In this document: positions 48,996-58,428 of the stretch, piece by piece | Numbering within the stretch: the stretch's first letter is position 1 | How the letters are laid out: every line of letters begins with the position of its first letter | Assembly: GCA_028284635.1 (NCBI GenBank) | Contig: JANQRJ010000011.1 | Span: 1 to 64,000, forward strand | DNA length: 64,000 nt | Source of the DNA: Pelagicoccus sp. | GTDB lineage: Bacteria > Verrucomicrobiota > Verrucomicrobiia > Opitutales > Opitutaceae | Reading direction: 5' to 3' | The notes under the pieces: model-generated | Database searches by the model: none | The model's input: the letters and a program-made list of their open reading frames with translations, nothing else | Told to the model about the DNA's origin: nothing | Translations under genes and position numbers: made by a program

Positions 48996-50531
48996 TTATA
49001 TATTCTCTGAGCGGTCGAGGCTGCGGAACTGGATGGCTTCGAGCAGGTGCTGGCTTTGGATATTCTCCGAGTGGTCGAGGTCGGCTATGGTGCGGCTGAC
49101 TTTCAGGATGCGGTCGTAGGCCCGGGCGGATAGTTTGAGTTGCTCCATGGCGCGCTGGAGGAGGTCGCCGAGATCGGGGCCGATGGGACAGTGCTCGCGG
49201 ATGGCCTTGTGGTTCATATCCGCGTTGGAGCGGATGTTCGTATTGGAAAATCGGGTACGCTGGATGTTGCGGGACGCTTCCACGCGTTCGCGGATGGCGG
49301 CGGAGCTTTCGCCGGGCTTGGCTTCGCGAAGCTCAGCGATGCTGAGGGCGGGGGCTTCGATGTGCAAGTCGATGCGGTCGAGCAATGGCCCGCTGACGCG
49401 CTGGCGGTACTTTCGGACTTGGTGGGGCGAGCAGCAGCATTCCTTTTGCTGGGAGCCGAGGTATCCGCAAGGGCAGGGGTTGAGGGCTGCTACGAGCATG
49501 AAGTTGCAGGGGAGGGTGACTTTGCCGGCCGATCTGGAGATGGTCACGCTGCCGTCCTCCAGCGGCTGGCGCATGACTTCGAGAGCGGAGCGCTTGAACT
49601 CGGGCAGCTCGTCCATGAAGAGCACGCCGTTGTGTGCGAGGGAGATTTCGCCTGGGCCAGGGATGCTGCCGCCGCCGAGCAGGCCGACGTCGCTGATGGT
49701 GTGGTGCGGGGCGCGGTAGGGGCGGCGTTTCTGGAGGCGAGTGGCTTGGGTGGTCACGCCGGCGGCTGACTCGATTTGCAGGATCTCGAGAAACTCGTCG
49801 TGGCTGGGCTCCGGCATGATGCCGGGAATGCGCTTGGCGATCATGGACTTGCCGGAGCCGGGCGGGCCGATCATGAGGAGATTGTGTCCGCCGGCGACCG
49901 CTATCTCGACGGCTCGCTTGACGGTGGACTGCCCTTTGACTTCGGCGAAGTCCATCTCGGCTTTGTCGGGATTGGGGTCGAAGGCGGTCTTGCCGGCGAG
50001 GTTCGGCAGCTCGAGTCCGCCCTCGATGAAGCGCATGGCCTGGTGGAGGGATTCGACTCCGTAGACTTCGATGCCTGAGACGAGGCTGGCTTCGCGGGCC
50101 GAGGCGAGGGGCAAGAGCACTCCACGTTTTCCGCTGGCTCGGGCTTGCATGGCAAAGGCGAGACCGCCGCGGATGGGACGAGTGGCTCCGGATAGACTCA
50201 GCTCTCCGGCGACGAGGTAGTCGCGCAGTCGTTGTCCGCCCTCGAGCTGGTTGGTGGCGGCAAGGATTCCCAGAGCGATCGGAAGGTCGTAGATGGGTCC
50301 CTCCTTGCGGAGGTCGCCTGGGGCGAGGTTGATGGTGGTGCGGGTCTGCGGCTTGCGGTAGCCAGAGTTGGCTAGGGCGGAGAAGACGCGATCGTCGGAC
50401 TCCTTGACCGCCGCGTCGGGCAGGCCGACCATGATGAGGCGGGGATCGCCGCTTTCTCCGGAGTTGACCTCGACCATGACTGGGGCTGCCTGGATTCCTT
50501 GCAAGGCGGCGGAGGAAACGGTGGCGAGCAT
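48996..50531 (-). CDS. comM: YifB/ComM-family Mg-chelatase-like AAA ATPase
   Basis: [69 protein letters not shown]. Confidence 0.95.
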   Translation of the reverse strand: MLATVSSAALQGIQAAPVMVEVNSGESGDPRLIMVGLPDAAVKESDDRVFSALANSGYRKPQTRTTINLAPGDLRKEGPIYDLPIALGILAATNQLEGGQRLRDYLVAGELSLSGATRPIRGGLAFAMQARASGKRGVLLPLASAREASLVSGIEVYGVESLHQAMRFIEGGLELPNLAGKTAFDPNPDKAEMDFAEVKGQSTVKRAVEIAVAGGHNLLMIGPPGSGKSMIAKRIPGIMPEPSHDEFLEILQIESAAGVTTQATRLQKRRPYRAPHHTISDVGLLGGGSIPGPGEISLAHNGVLFMDELPEFKRSALEVMRQPLEDGSVTISRSAGKVTLPCNFMLVAALNPCPCGYLGSQQKECCCSPHQVRKYRQRVSGPLLDRIDLHIEAPALSIAELREAKPGESSAAIRERVEASRNIQRTRFSNTNIRSNADMNHKAIREHCPIGPDLGDLLQRAMEQLKLSARAYDRILKVSRTIADLDHSENIQSQHLLEAIQFRSLDRSENI

Positions 50532-50732
50532 GGGGGACGAATTGCGGGGTTGGGAGAGGAGGATTCAAAACGCTCTCCGACCTAAGGGATTTTGCAAGGG
50601 TATTTGTGCGGAGATATACGAGTCGTGATGCGGTACCAAACTCTATCGAGTTCGGTAAGCCCAGGCGACACTTTACCCACTCCAATGGTGAGGTGGGTTG
50701 TTTTCGAGCTAGACGCTTGTTTCGCGACGGCT

Positions 50733-51323
50733 ATGCCTTCGGGGGTGCGAATCGGTCTGACAGGCGGAATGGGCTGCGGGAAGTCGACGGTTGCCGGACT
50801 TTTCCGGGAGCGGGGCTTTGGCGTCTTGGACAGCGACGCGATCGTGCACGACTTGCTGGCGGAGGATTCGGAGACGATAGAAGCGGTCCGGCGAAGTTTT
50901 GGGTCGGAAGTGATCCTGCCGTCGGGAGGCGTGGATCGAAAGGCTCTTGGCCGGATCGTTTTTGGGTCCCCTGAGAAGCTGGAGTTGCTCGAAGGCATCT
51001 TGCATCCAAAAGTACGTGAACGCTGGCAAGGGGTGTCTTCGGATGGGGGAAATTGGGTGATCGAGATCCCGCTTCTCTTCGAAAAAAACCTTCAGAAAAA
51101 CGTTGATGTCACCGTTTGCGTGTTCTGTGATCCGCAAAAGCAAGCCAGTCGTCTGGAGTCGCGAGGTCTAGATCGGTCTCAGGCAGCGGCTCGCATCAGG
51201 CGGCAAATGCCCTTGTCCGAAAAAGCCTCTCTTGCGGACTACGTGCTGCTAAACGATGGCTCCTTGGAATTCCTTTCCGAGCAGCTGGACCGTTTGATCT
51301 CCCAAACAAAAACCCTTCTTTAG
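50733..51323 (+). CDS. coaE: Dephospho-CoA kinase
   Basis: VRIGLTGGMGCGKSTVAGLFRERGFGVLDSDAIVHDLL; VIEIPLLFEKNLQKNVDVTVCVFCD. Confidence 0.94.
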   Translation: MPSGVRIGLTGGMGCGKSTVAGLFRERGFGVLDSDAIVHDLLAEDSETIEAVRRSFGSEVILPSGGVDRKALGRIVFGSPEKLELLEGILHPKVRERWQGVSSDGGNWVIEIPLLFEKNLQKNVDVTVCVFCDPQKQASRLESRGLDRSQAAARIRRQMPLSEKASLADYVLLNDGSLEFLSEQLDRLISQTKTLL

Positions 51324-51411
51324 AAAAGTTCTGACGTAACAATGCGCGACTGTTGTGGTCGGCATTTCGCAAAGCGCCCGGCGCCGCGCTCTCTCCCCCC
51401 ACAAACCTGAT

Positions 51412-53352
51412 ATGTCTACCGATATAGAATCAAGCGAAGGTTCGAATTTGCCTCTGGATTACGGCTCTTCCGACGCTCCAGTGAAGAAGACGGCCCGCAA
51501 GGCCGCGAAGAAGGCTGCCAAGAAAGCGGCTCGCAAAACCGTCGCCAAGAAGACTGCTTCCAAGGCTGCGACGACAGAGCCTGCCCAGGTTTCCGAGGCT
51601 CCGGCCGAGGTTCCGGCTCCCAAGAAGGATGGCGAGTTCCGTCCATCGGACTTTGGCGGTCGCGGCTCGCATGCCGATGAGGCGCTCCCAGAGCCTGCAG
51701 TGGCGGAAAACAGGGAAACTCCCTCGGCGAACGGCAAGGAGGAGCCGAGCTATCGGCAAGAGTCCCCTGAGACGGCTCGCTTGAAGCGCCACGGGGACGA
51801 GGATGATGACCAGCAGAAGCGAGCTCAGGGCAAGCAAAACCACCAGCAGGGTCAGAATCAGAATCCCAACCGCAAGAAGGGCAAGAAACAGCCTTTTCAG
51901 AAAGGCGGCAAGCACCAGCACAAGCAAGGCAAGCACAACCAGCAAGGCGGAAAGGGCCAGCAGGGCGGTTGGCGCCAACCGCCCCCTCCCAGCGAACGCG
52001 ACTACCTGGAGGGCGAACTGCCTGCAGCGGCCAGCCTTGCCAAGAAGGCCGATTGCGACTCCCAGTTGGCCGAGCTGGACAGTTCCAATCCCATAGTCCT
52101 GGCCGAACTCTACGAGCTAAAGGTCGATCCACTGATTGCCGCAGTCAAGGAACTCGGAGTTGCCTTCGAGGACAAGCCGGGTCGCAAGCAGGCTCTCGAA
52201 GGGCTTTTCAAGTTCGCCCGCGAGGGCAAGCGCGTCTTCAAGGACGAGGGCTTTCTCGACCTGACCGATGCTGGCCACGGATTCGTGGTGCATCCAGCCA
52301 GCAACTACCAACTCAAGCCGGAAAGCGTCTTCGTCCCTGCGTCATTGATAAAGGAGTACGGACTCCAGCGCGGTCACCGTCTCGAGGTCCTGGCCAAGGC
52401 GCCTGAGGAAGGCGAACGTTGCCCTGCTGCTCTCCGCATCGCCAGCGCCATGGGCCAGCCGCCGGAGGAGATGGAGAAGGTCACGCCCTTCGAGGACCTC
52501 ATACCGTATTACCCGACGGAGCGTCTCGTGCTCGAGACGCCGATGCCGAGCAACAACAAGAAGGATGTTTCCATGCGGGCTTTCGACTTGCTCACGCCCA
52601 TCGGCTTTGGCCAGCGAGGGCTCATCGTCGCTCCGCCACGCACCGGCAAGACGGTTCTGCTGCAGGGTCTGGCCAATTCCATTCAGGAAAACTGGCCGGA
52701 TGCCCATCTCATCGTGCTGCTCATCGACGAGCGTCCGGAGGAGGTCACCGACTTCAAGCGCCGGGTCAAGGGAGAGGTCGTCAGCTCCACCTTCGATGAG
52801 ACTGCCACGAGCCATGTGCATGCTGCCGAGATGGTGGTTGAAAAAGCCCGGCGCATGGTAGAGCAGGGCGAGAAGGTCGTCATCCTGCTCGACTCGATCA
52901 CTCGTCTGGCCCGGGCCTACAATACGCTGGCGAGCAATAGCGGCAAGATCATGTCCGGCGGTATCGAGGCCACCGCTCTGCAGAAACCCAAGCGCTTCTT
53001 CGGCTCCGCTCGCAACATCGAGGACGGCGGCAGCCTCACGATCATGGGTACTGCTCTAGTGGATACGGGCAGCAAGATGGACGAGGTGATCTACGAGGAA
53101 TTCAAAGGCACCGGCAACATGGAGACCCATCTCGACCGCGACCTGATCAACAAGCGCATCTTTCCCGCCATCAACTTCGAGCGCAGCGGCACCCGCAAGG
53201 AAGAGCTGCTCTATCACCCGCAGGAGATGGAGAAGGTGCACAGCCTGCGCCGCGTCATGCAAGGCGTGCCGGGCATGGAGGCTATGGAGATGCTGATCAA
53301 GCGGCTCAAGGTCACCAGCAATAACGTCGAGTTTCTCATGTCCCTCAAATAG
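51412..53352 (+). CDS. rho: Transcription termination factor Rho with extended Lys/Ala- and Gln/Lys-rich N-terminal region
   Basis: [82 protein letters not shown]. Confidence 0.97.
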   Translation: MSTDIESSEGSNLPLDYGSSDAPVKKTARKAAKKAAKKAARKTVAKKTASKAATTEPAQVSEAPAEVPAPKKDGEFRPSDFGGRGSHADEALPEPAVAENRETPSANGKEEPSYRQESPETARLKRHGDEDDDQQKRAQGKQNHQQGQNQNPNRKKGKKQPFQKGGKHQHKQGKHNQQGGKGQQGGWRQPPPPSERDYLEGELPAAASLAKKADCDSQLAELDSSNPIVLAELYELKVDPLIAAVKELGVAFEDKPGRKQALEGLFKFAREGKRVFKDEGFLDLTDAGHGFVVHPASNYQLKPESVFVPASLIKEYGLQRGHRLEVLAKAPEEGERCPAALRIASAMGQPPEEMEKVTPFEDLIPYYPTERLVLETPMPSNNKKDVSMRAFDLLTPIGFGQRGLIVAPPRTGKTVLLQGLANSIQENWPDAHLIVLLIDERPEEVTDFKRRVKGEVVSSTFDETATSHVHAAEMVVEKARRMVEQGEKVVILLDSITRLARAYNTLASNSGKIMSGGIEATALQKPKRFFGSARNIEDGGSLTIMGTALVDTGSKMDEVIYEEFKGTGNMETHLDRDLINKRIFPAINFERSGTRKEELLYHPQEMEKVHSLRRVMQGVPGMEAMEMLIKRLKVTSNNVEFLMSLK

Positions 53353-53417
53353 GCGACTGAGTACCGAGTGGTCCGACTGAAAAGATGGAGAATCCGCAAA
53401 TGCATCGTTTCTCGCCT

Positions 53418-53480
53418 GTAGCCGAAGTCGATAGACTTTGGATGATAGGCGGAGGTCCAAAGTCTATCGACTTCGGCTAC
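53418..53480. repeat. Pair of GTAG tetraloop hairpins downstream of rho
   Basis: GTAG-CCGAAGTC-gata-GACTTTGG ... inverted copy ending CGGCTAC. Confidence 0.88.
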
Positions 53481-53531
53481 GGATCGATCAGGCGATTTTA
53501 GCCAGACTCCGTCTCGAACTCTTCCTGAATC

Positions 53532-55253
53532 ATGGCTGACGCGTCGCTCATTCTCCAAGTGGTCGAGCAGCGCGGGCTCGTTTCGCGCGATCAGCTGCAG
53601 GAGGTCCGTTCCACCTTGGCCATCGGTTCAGACGAAGCCGTGGTCGAGGCCCTCTCCAGCAAGGGCTACCTCGATCAGGCGACAATCCTGGATGCCGTTG
53701 CCCGGGAGTTTGCCATCGAGTCGATGCGGCTTTCCGCCGAGAACTGGCCGGAGGATCCCAAAGCCCTGCTCAGCGAGGAGCAGGCCCGTCGGTTCCGAGC
53801 GTTCCCCATCGCGGGTCAGAGAGATTGGTTGAAGGTCGCGGTAGCCGATCCGCTGGTGGACTTGGACACGCTCTCCCATTTGCTCGGCAAGCAGATCGAA
53901 CCCGTCCTCACCACCGAAGACGAGTTGCGAAAGGCCTTAGACACTGCCTACCTGGAGTCTTCCGACGGAGGAGGCGCTGCCGCCCGGCTAAGTCGAGAGG
54001 AAGGGCAACTGGCGGACGAAGTCTCTTTGGCCGATTCTCGAGTGGAGATAGACACCACCCTCTCGGGCGAAGACGATGCCCCGATCATTCGGCTGGTGCA
54101 GGTGATCATTGCCGATGCCATCCGCCTGCGGGCTTCCGACATACATCTGGAACCGCTGGAAACGCGCTTTCGCGTTCGCTACCGCGTCGACGGGACCTTG
54201 CAGGAGATCCCGAATCCCCCGCCACGCCATCTCCAGCTCCCCATCATCTCGCGCGTCAAGGTCATGGGAAAGATGAGCATAGCGGAAAAGCGTCTTCCGC
54301 AGGACGGTCGCATCCAGGTCAAGGTGCATGGGGTGGAGTACGACTTGCGCGTGTCGTCATTGCCGACTGGATACGGGGAGAGCATCGTCATGCGCATCCT
54401 CGACAAGTCCAGCCTGATGCTCGGCCTCCCTGAGCTTGGCTTCTTGCCGGACGACCAAGAGCAGTACGAGCGCCTGATCACCATGCCCGACGGCATGCTG
54501 CTCGTCACCGGACCGACCGGTTCCGGCAAGACCACCACGCTCTACAGCTGCCTGCATTTCATCAACAAGCCGGACCGCAAGATCATCACGGTCGAAGATC
54601 CCATCGAGTACCAGATGCCCGGCATCAACCAGGTGCCGGTCAAGAAATCCATCGGCATGAGTTTCGCGGCGGCCCTCAAAGCCATCCTGCGTCAGGCTCC
54701 CAACATTATCATGGTAGGCGAGATCCGCGACCACGAGACGGCCGAGATCGCCATCAACGCCTCGCTCACCGGGCACATGGTTTTCAGCACGCTGCACACC
54801 AACGACGCCCCGTCTGCCGTGACCCGCCTCGTAGACATCGGAGTGAAACCCTATCTGGTGGCAACCTCGCTCAAGGCGGCGCTCGCCCAGCGTCTCGTCC
54901 GTCGCAATTGTCGGGCCTGTCGCGAGCAATATGAACCCACCATGCGCCAGTTGCATGCCATAGGGCTCGATCCCACGACCGCTCGCGGCGCCACCTTCAT
55001 GCGAGGAACCGGCTGCCCCGAGTGTCATGAACTTGGTTTCAAAGGACGTTTCGGCGTGTTCGAGCTCTTCAAGACCAATGAGGACATAGAACGCCTCATC
55101 TATACCAACGGCACGACCTCCCAGCTCCGCTCCCTCGCTCGCCAAGTCGGCATGCGTACCATGCGCGAGGACGGCGTGCGCAAGGCCATGGCCGGTCTCA
55201 CCACCATCGAAGAGGTGCTCTCCACCACCGTGGCCGAGCCCATGGCGTATTGA
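53532..55253 (+). CDS. GspE/PilB-family secretion or type IV pilus assembly ATPase
   Basis: ASDIHLEPLETRFRVRYRVDGTL; GPTGSGKTTTLYSCL; VGEIRDHETAEIAINASLTGHMVFSTLHTNDAPSAVTRL; CRACREQ/CPECHE. Confidence 0.95.
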   Translation: MADASLILQVVEQRGLVSRDQLQEVRSTLAIGSDEAVVEALSSKGYLDQATILDAVAREFAIESMRLSAENWPEDPKALLSEEQARRFRAFPIAGQRDWLKVAVADPLVDLDTLSHLLGKQIEPVLTTEDELRKALDTAYLESSDGGGAAARLSREEGQLADEVSLADSRVEIDTTLSGEDDAPIIRLVQVIIADAIRLRASDIHLEPLETRFRVRYRVDGTLQEIPNPPPRHLQLPIISRVKVMGKMSIAEKRLPQDGRIQVKVHGVEYDLRVSSLPTGYGESIVMRILDKSSLMLGLPELGFLPDDQEQYERLITMPDGMLLVTGPTGSGKTTTLYSCLHFINKPDRKIITVEDPIEYQMPGINQVPVKKSIGMSFAAALKAILRQAPNIIMVGEIRDHETAEIAINASLTGHMVFSTLHTNDAPSAVTRLVDIGVKPYLVATSLKAALAQRLVRRNCRACREQYEPTMRQLHAIGLDPTTARGATFMRGTGCPECHELGFKGRFGVFELFKTNEDIERLIYTNGTTSQLRSLARQVGMRTMREDGVRKAMAGLTTIEEVLSTTVAEPMAY

Positions 55254-55425
55254 AGGAAGGCTGAATTAGGAAGGTAGAATGAAGAAGTCGTTCCGAGGTA
55301 GGGCCCGATCGGCATGTAGCTTTCTGGATTCCCATCGCGTTAGACCGCGTTCACTCTTCCCTCTAGGGAGCAACTTCTTAGCTCTGCATTCTTACTTCTT
55401 CGCTTAAACCGCCGATAGTGTGCCT

Positions 55426-56508
55426 ATGAGTTACGAGATGAACGATTTGCTCGAGCTGGTCTTCGATCAGGGAGCCTCGGACCTGCATCTGCAAGTAGGG
55501 CGGCCTCCCACGCTTCGCTTGAGCGGCGAAATGGTGTCGGTCGATGGCCCGGACCTCACCTCCTCGGATACGGAGAAGCTCATGCAGTCGATCACTCCAG
55601 ACTCGATGATCCAAGCCACCAAGACTGAAGGCGGAGCCGACTTCGGCTTTGCCTATCGTGATCTGGCCCGCTTTCGCGTGAGCGTGCTGCGGGCGAAAGG
55701 AAACTACGGCATGGTCCTGCGACAGATCCCGAAGGAGTTCATTCCCTTGGACAAGATCGGCATCCCCGACAAGATCCGCGACCTTCTCTACCGTCCGCGC
55801 GGCTTGATTCTCGTGACCGGACCCACCGGCTCTGGCAAGAGCACGACGCTCGCCTCGATGATCAACTACATCAACGAGCGCCGCAGCGGCCATATCATCA
55901 CTATCGAAGACCCTATCGAGTACTTCCACGAGCACAACAAGTGTATCGTGACGCAGCGAGAAGTCGGGGTCGACGTAACCACCTTCTCCGAAGCCATCCG
56001 CCGAGCGCTCCGCCAGGATCCCGACGTCATCCTCGTAGGAGAAATGCGCGACCTGGAAACCATCGAAGCCGCCATCAGCGCTGCGGAGACGGGCCACTTG
56101 GTATTCGGCACCTTGCACACCAACAGTGCCGCCAAGACCGTCGACCGTATTGTGGACGCCTTCCCCGCGAACATGAAGGAGATGATCCGCACCCAGCTGG
56201 CCTCTTCCATCGTGGGCGTCATCTCCCAAGTGCTCTGCAAGAAGAAGGGTGGAGGCCGGATCGCCGGTCTGGAGATCATGGTGACGACCACTTCCATCAG
56301 CGCCCTGATTCGCGACAACAAGACCTACCGCATCAATTCCGACATCCAAACGGGAGCCGCCCTTGGTATGATAACCATGGATACGCACTTGCTCAGCTTG
56401 TACAATCGCGGCCTCATCACCTCCCGCGAGGCCTTCGAAAAGGCGCAGTCCCCCGAGGATATGCTCAAGCGCCTAGAAGAGCTCGGCGCGACGGTGGAAG
56501 AGTCGTAG
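55426..56508 (+). CDS. pilT: Type IV pilus twitching motility ATPase
   Basis: [85 protein letters not shown]. Confidence 0.96.
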   Translation: MSYEMNDLLELVFDQGASDLHLQVGRPPTLRLSGEMVSVDGPDLTSSDTEKLMQSITPDSMIQATKTEGGADFGFAYRDLARFRVSVLRAKGNYGMVLRQIPKEFIPLDKIGIPDKIRDLLYRPRGLILVTGPTGSGKSTTLASMINYINERRSGHIITIEDPIEYFHEHNKCIVTQREVGVDVTTFSEAIRRALRQDPDVILVGEMRDLETIEAAISAAETGHLVFGTLHTNSAAKTVDRIVDAFPANMKEMIRTQLASSIVGVISQVLCKKKGGGRIAGLEIMVTTTSISALIRDNKTYRINSDIQTGAALGMITMDTHLLSLYNRGLITSREAFEKAQSPEDMLKRLEELGATVEES

Positions 56509-56522
56509 CGGAGGGTTGTTTT

Positions 56523-56597
56523 TTTGCCCGCTACCGAGGGATGAAATGACTACTTCGTAGTGACGTGTCGTCATTTCATCCCTCGGTAGCGGGCAAA
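56523..56597. terminator. 28-bp perfect inverted repeat between convergent genes, possible bidirectional terminator
   Basis: TTTGCCCGCTACCGAGGGATGAAATGAC (56523-56550) / GTCATTTCATCCCTCGGTAGCGGGCAAA (56570-56597). Confidence 0.75.
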
Positions 56598-57323
56598 CTC
56601 CTCTTTCTCCTGCCGTATATAGATGCTGGTGAACCGTGCCACAATTCTCGCTACCCAAGAAACTGGAGGCAGTGGCGGCGGTGGAATGAGTTTCGCTTTC
56701 AGTCCCGAGTTTTCGGATATTCGAAGGCATTCGTCGATGCTCCGGAAATGGCATAGCTGCTCGATATAGCGATCGAACTCGCCGACGAATCGGTTTAAGT
56801 CGTATTTTCGTTCCCTGCGGTATCTCCGGTACTTGCCGATTCCTAACCTGCTAAAGAAAGCCAGTCCTCTTCTGCGGGCACGAGAATCCATTCTGTGGGC
56901 GAAAGGAACTCCCGAATGCGGATCGATCAAGATCTCGATCGTCGGAAAATAGTGCAGGGCGGAACCCTCTGGCTTGAGGACGCGCTGGATTTCCGAAAAC
57001 AGATGAGAGAGGTCTTCGACGTGTTCCAAAGTCTGGATCGAGACGACTATATCGATGCTGGCGCTCTCGAAAGGAAGCGGGTCTCCGCTGTGCATCCATT
57101 TGTACTTCTCAAGCGGGATGGTGGCCTCTTTGAGCCTCTTTTCCACGCGACTATATCGGTCTTGGCTGTTGCCCGCGTGCTCGTGTATATCACATCCGAA
57201 TACATCCCAGTTCGTGTGTCTAGCCAAGTACGTCAGGAACTCTCCTTCGCCCGAGCCGATTTCGAGAATCGTGCCGGTCTTATTGCCGAGCAATTTCGTT
57301 ACCGTGGAATAGTAGGATTTCAC
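56571..57323 (-). CDS. Class I SAM-dependent methyltransferase
   Basis: GTILEIGSGEGEFLTYLARH; DIVVSIQTLEHVEDLSHLFSEIQRVLKPEG. Confidence 0.88.
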   Translation of the reverse strand: MKSYYSTVTKLLGNKTGTILEIGSGEGEFLTYLARHTNWDVFGCDIHEHAGNSQDRYSRVEKRLKEATIPLEKYKWMHSGDPLPFESASIDIVVSIQTLEHVEDLSHLFSEIQRVLKPEGSALHYFPTIEILIDPHSGVPFAHRMDSRARRRGLAFFSRLGIGKYRRYRRERKYDLNRFVGEFDRYIEQLCHFRSIDECLRISENSGLKAKLIPPPPLPPVSWVARIVARFTSIYIRQEKEEFARYRGMK

Positions 57324-57364
57324 TTCTCTATTTCTCTAAACGTTTCATTGACCAGCGTTTCGAG

Positions 57365-57445
57365 GAACCGCTAATGGACGCAAATGCACACGAATTTGAT
57401 AGATGAAATAGGCCATTCGCATCTATTCGTGTCCATTCGCGGTTT
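57365..57445. repeat. Inverted-repeat element (AACCGC(G/T)AATGGACG family)
   Basis: gaaccgctaatggacgcaaatgcacacgaat ... attcgcatctattcgtgtccattcgcggttt. Confidence 0.78.
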
Positions 57446-57538
57446 CAAAAAAACAGTCGATCCTTAACAACGCCTTCAGTTATGATCGATTTCGATACTT
57501 TATGAAACTGTGAGGCTTTCTTGCTCGCGATGCAAAAG

Positions 57539-58201
57539 TTACATCGGCAAGTTGAGCTTGTGATGCTCGTTGACTCGTTCGACCTCCGAAGAGATTCGAG
57601 ATCGCAAGCCGCGTATCTGCTCCTCGTCGTAAAACTTGAAACTCGAATAGTCGCGTCGCTCCGAGATGTCCTTCCATGAAAATATGGTCTCGGCTTTCGC
57701 GCGGTCTATCTCCTTGAGAAGGAAGGCGTTTTCCAGAATCCTTAGAAGCTCGCCCAAAGGATCCGCCAGGAAGTTCTCATAGCTGACGGCCGTCATGTTG
57801 GAGCTCAGCTGGCTGGGCAGCCATTTTTTGAAGAACGCTTTTCGGTAGTCGATCGCCTGAGGAGCATAGGAGTCCCATTCCTGTCTTGTTCCTGGACGTT
57901 TCAATTCCTTCTTCTCGAGCAGTTCGAAATCCGACATCGCGCTGCGAATCGGATCTCGTACCATGACGAGGTAGGACAGACCGCTCTTCTTGGGAAATTC
58001 GCGAAGCCATTTTAGCGGCCGCTTCTTCCGCAATCCGAAGTCATGGGTCTTCACCAAATCGTATTGGTCGAGCTCGCCTATATTCATCCCTCTGGCATCC
58101 TCGCAATAGCGCAAAGGAGAGTCCGCGAAATAGCTGTTCAGACATTCGACCAGCATATGATGCCCGGCGCGGGGAATCGAAACCGAGATGACAGGAGGCA
58201 T
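57539..58201 (-). CDS. Sulfotransferase-domain protein
   Basis: PVISVSIPRAGHHMLVECLNSYF (5'-PAPS loop-like); LVMVRDPIRSAMSDFEL (3'-phosphate loop-like). Confidence 0.75.
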   Translation of the reverse strand: MPPVISVSIPRAGHHMLVECLNSYFADSPLRYCEDARGMNIGELDQYDLVKTHDFGLRKKRPLKWLREFPKKSGLSYLVMVRDPIRSAMSDFELLEKKELKRPGTRQEWDSYAPQAIDYRKAFFKKWLPSQLSSNMTAVSYENFLADPLGELLRILENAFLLKEIDRAKAETIFSWKDISERRDYSSFKFYDEEQIRGLRSRISSEVERVNEHHKLNLPM

Positions 58202-58297
58202 GAGTCGAGGAAAAAGGGTATTCCGCCATCCCCAAGCAAAAACTGCTCGCGCTTCGGACGCCAGCTATCCTTCCTAGTTTGCTGTCGTGCTTGCAAC

Positions 58298-58398
58298 GTA
58301 GCGCGGAGCTTCAGCCCGCGTCCGCATTGGAGGCTCTATTCTCTGCCCTTCGACAGGCTCAGGGTCTGCAACGGACGCGGGCTGAAGCTCCGCGCTAC
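58298..58398. repeat. GTAGCGCGGAGCTTCAGCCCGCG repeat pair
   Basis: GTAG-CGCGG-agcttcagc-CCGCG ... CGCGG-gctgaagct-CCGCG-CTAC; central ccttcgacaggctcagg. Confidence 0.85.
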
Positions 58399-58428
58399 TC
58401 TTTGCGAAAGCGCATCCATGACACGACA

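Noticed and set aside
49333-50685. 450-aa minus-strand ORF overlapping comM
   Set aside because: Arg/Pro-rich out-of-frame translation of comM.
55378-56388. 336-aa minus-strand ORF opposite pilT
   Set aside because: Antisense shadow; pilT is unambiguous.
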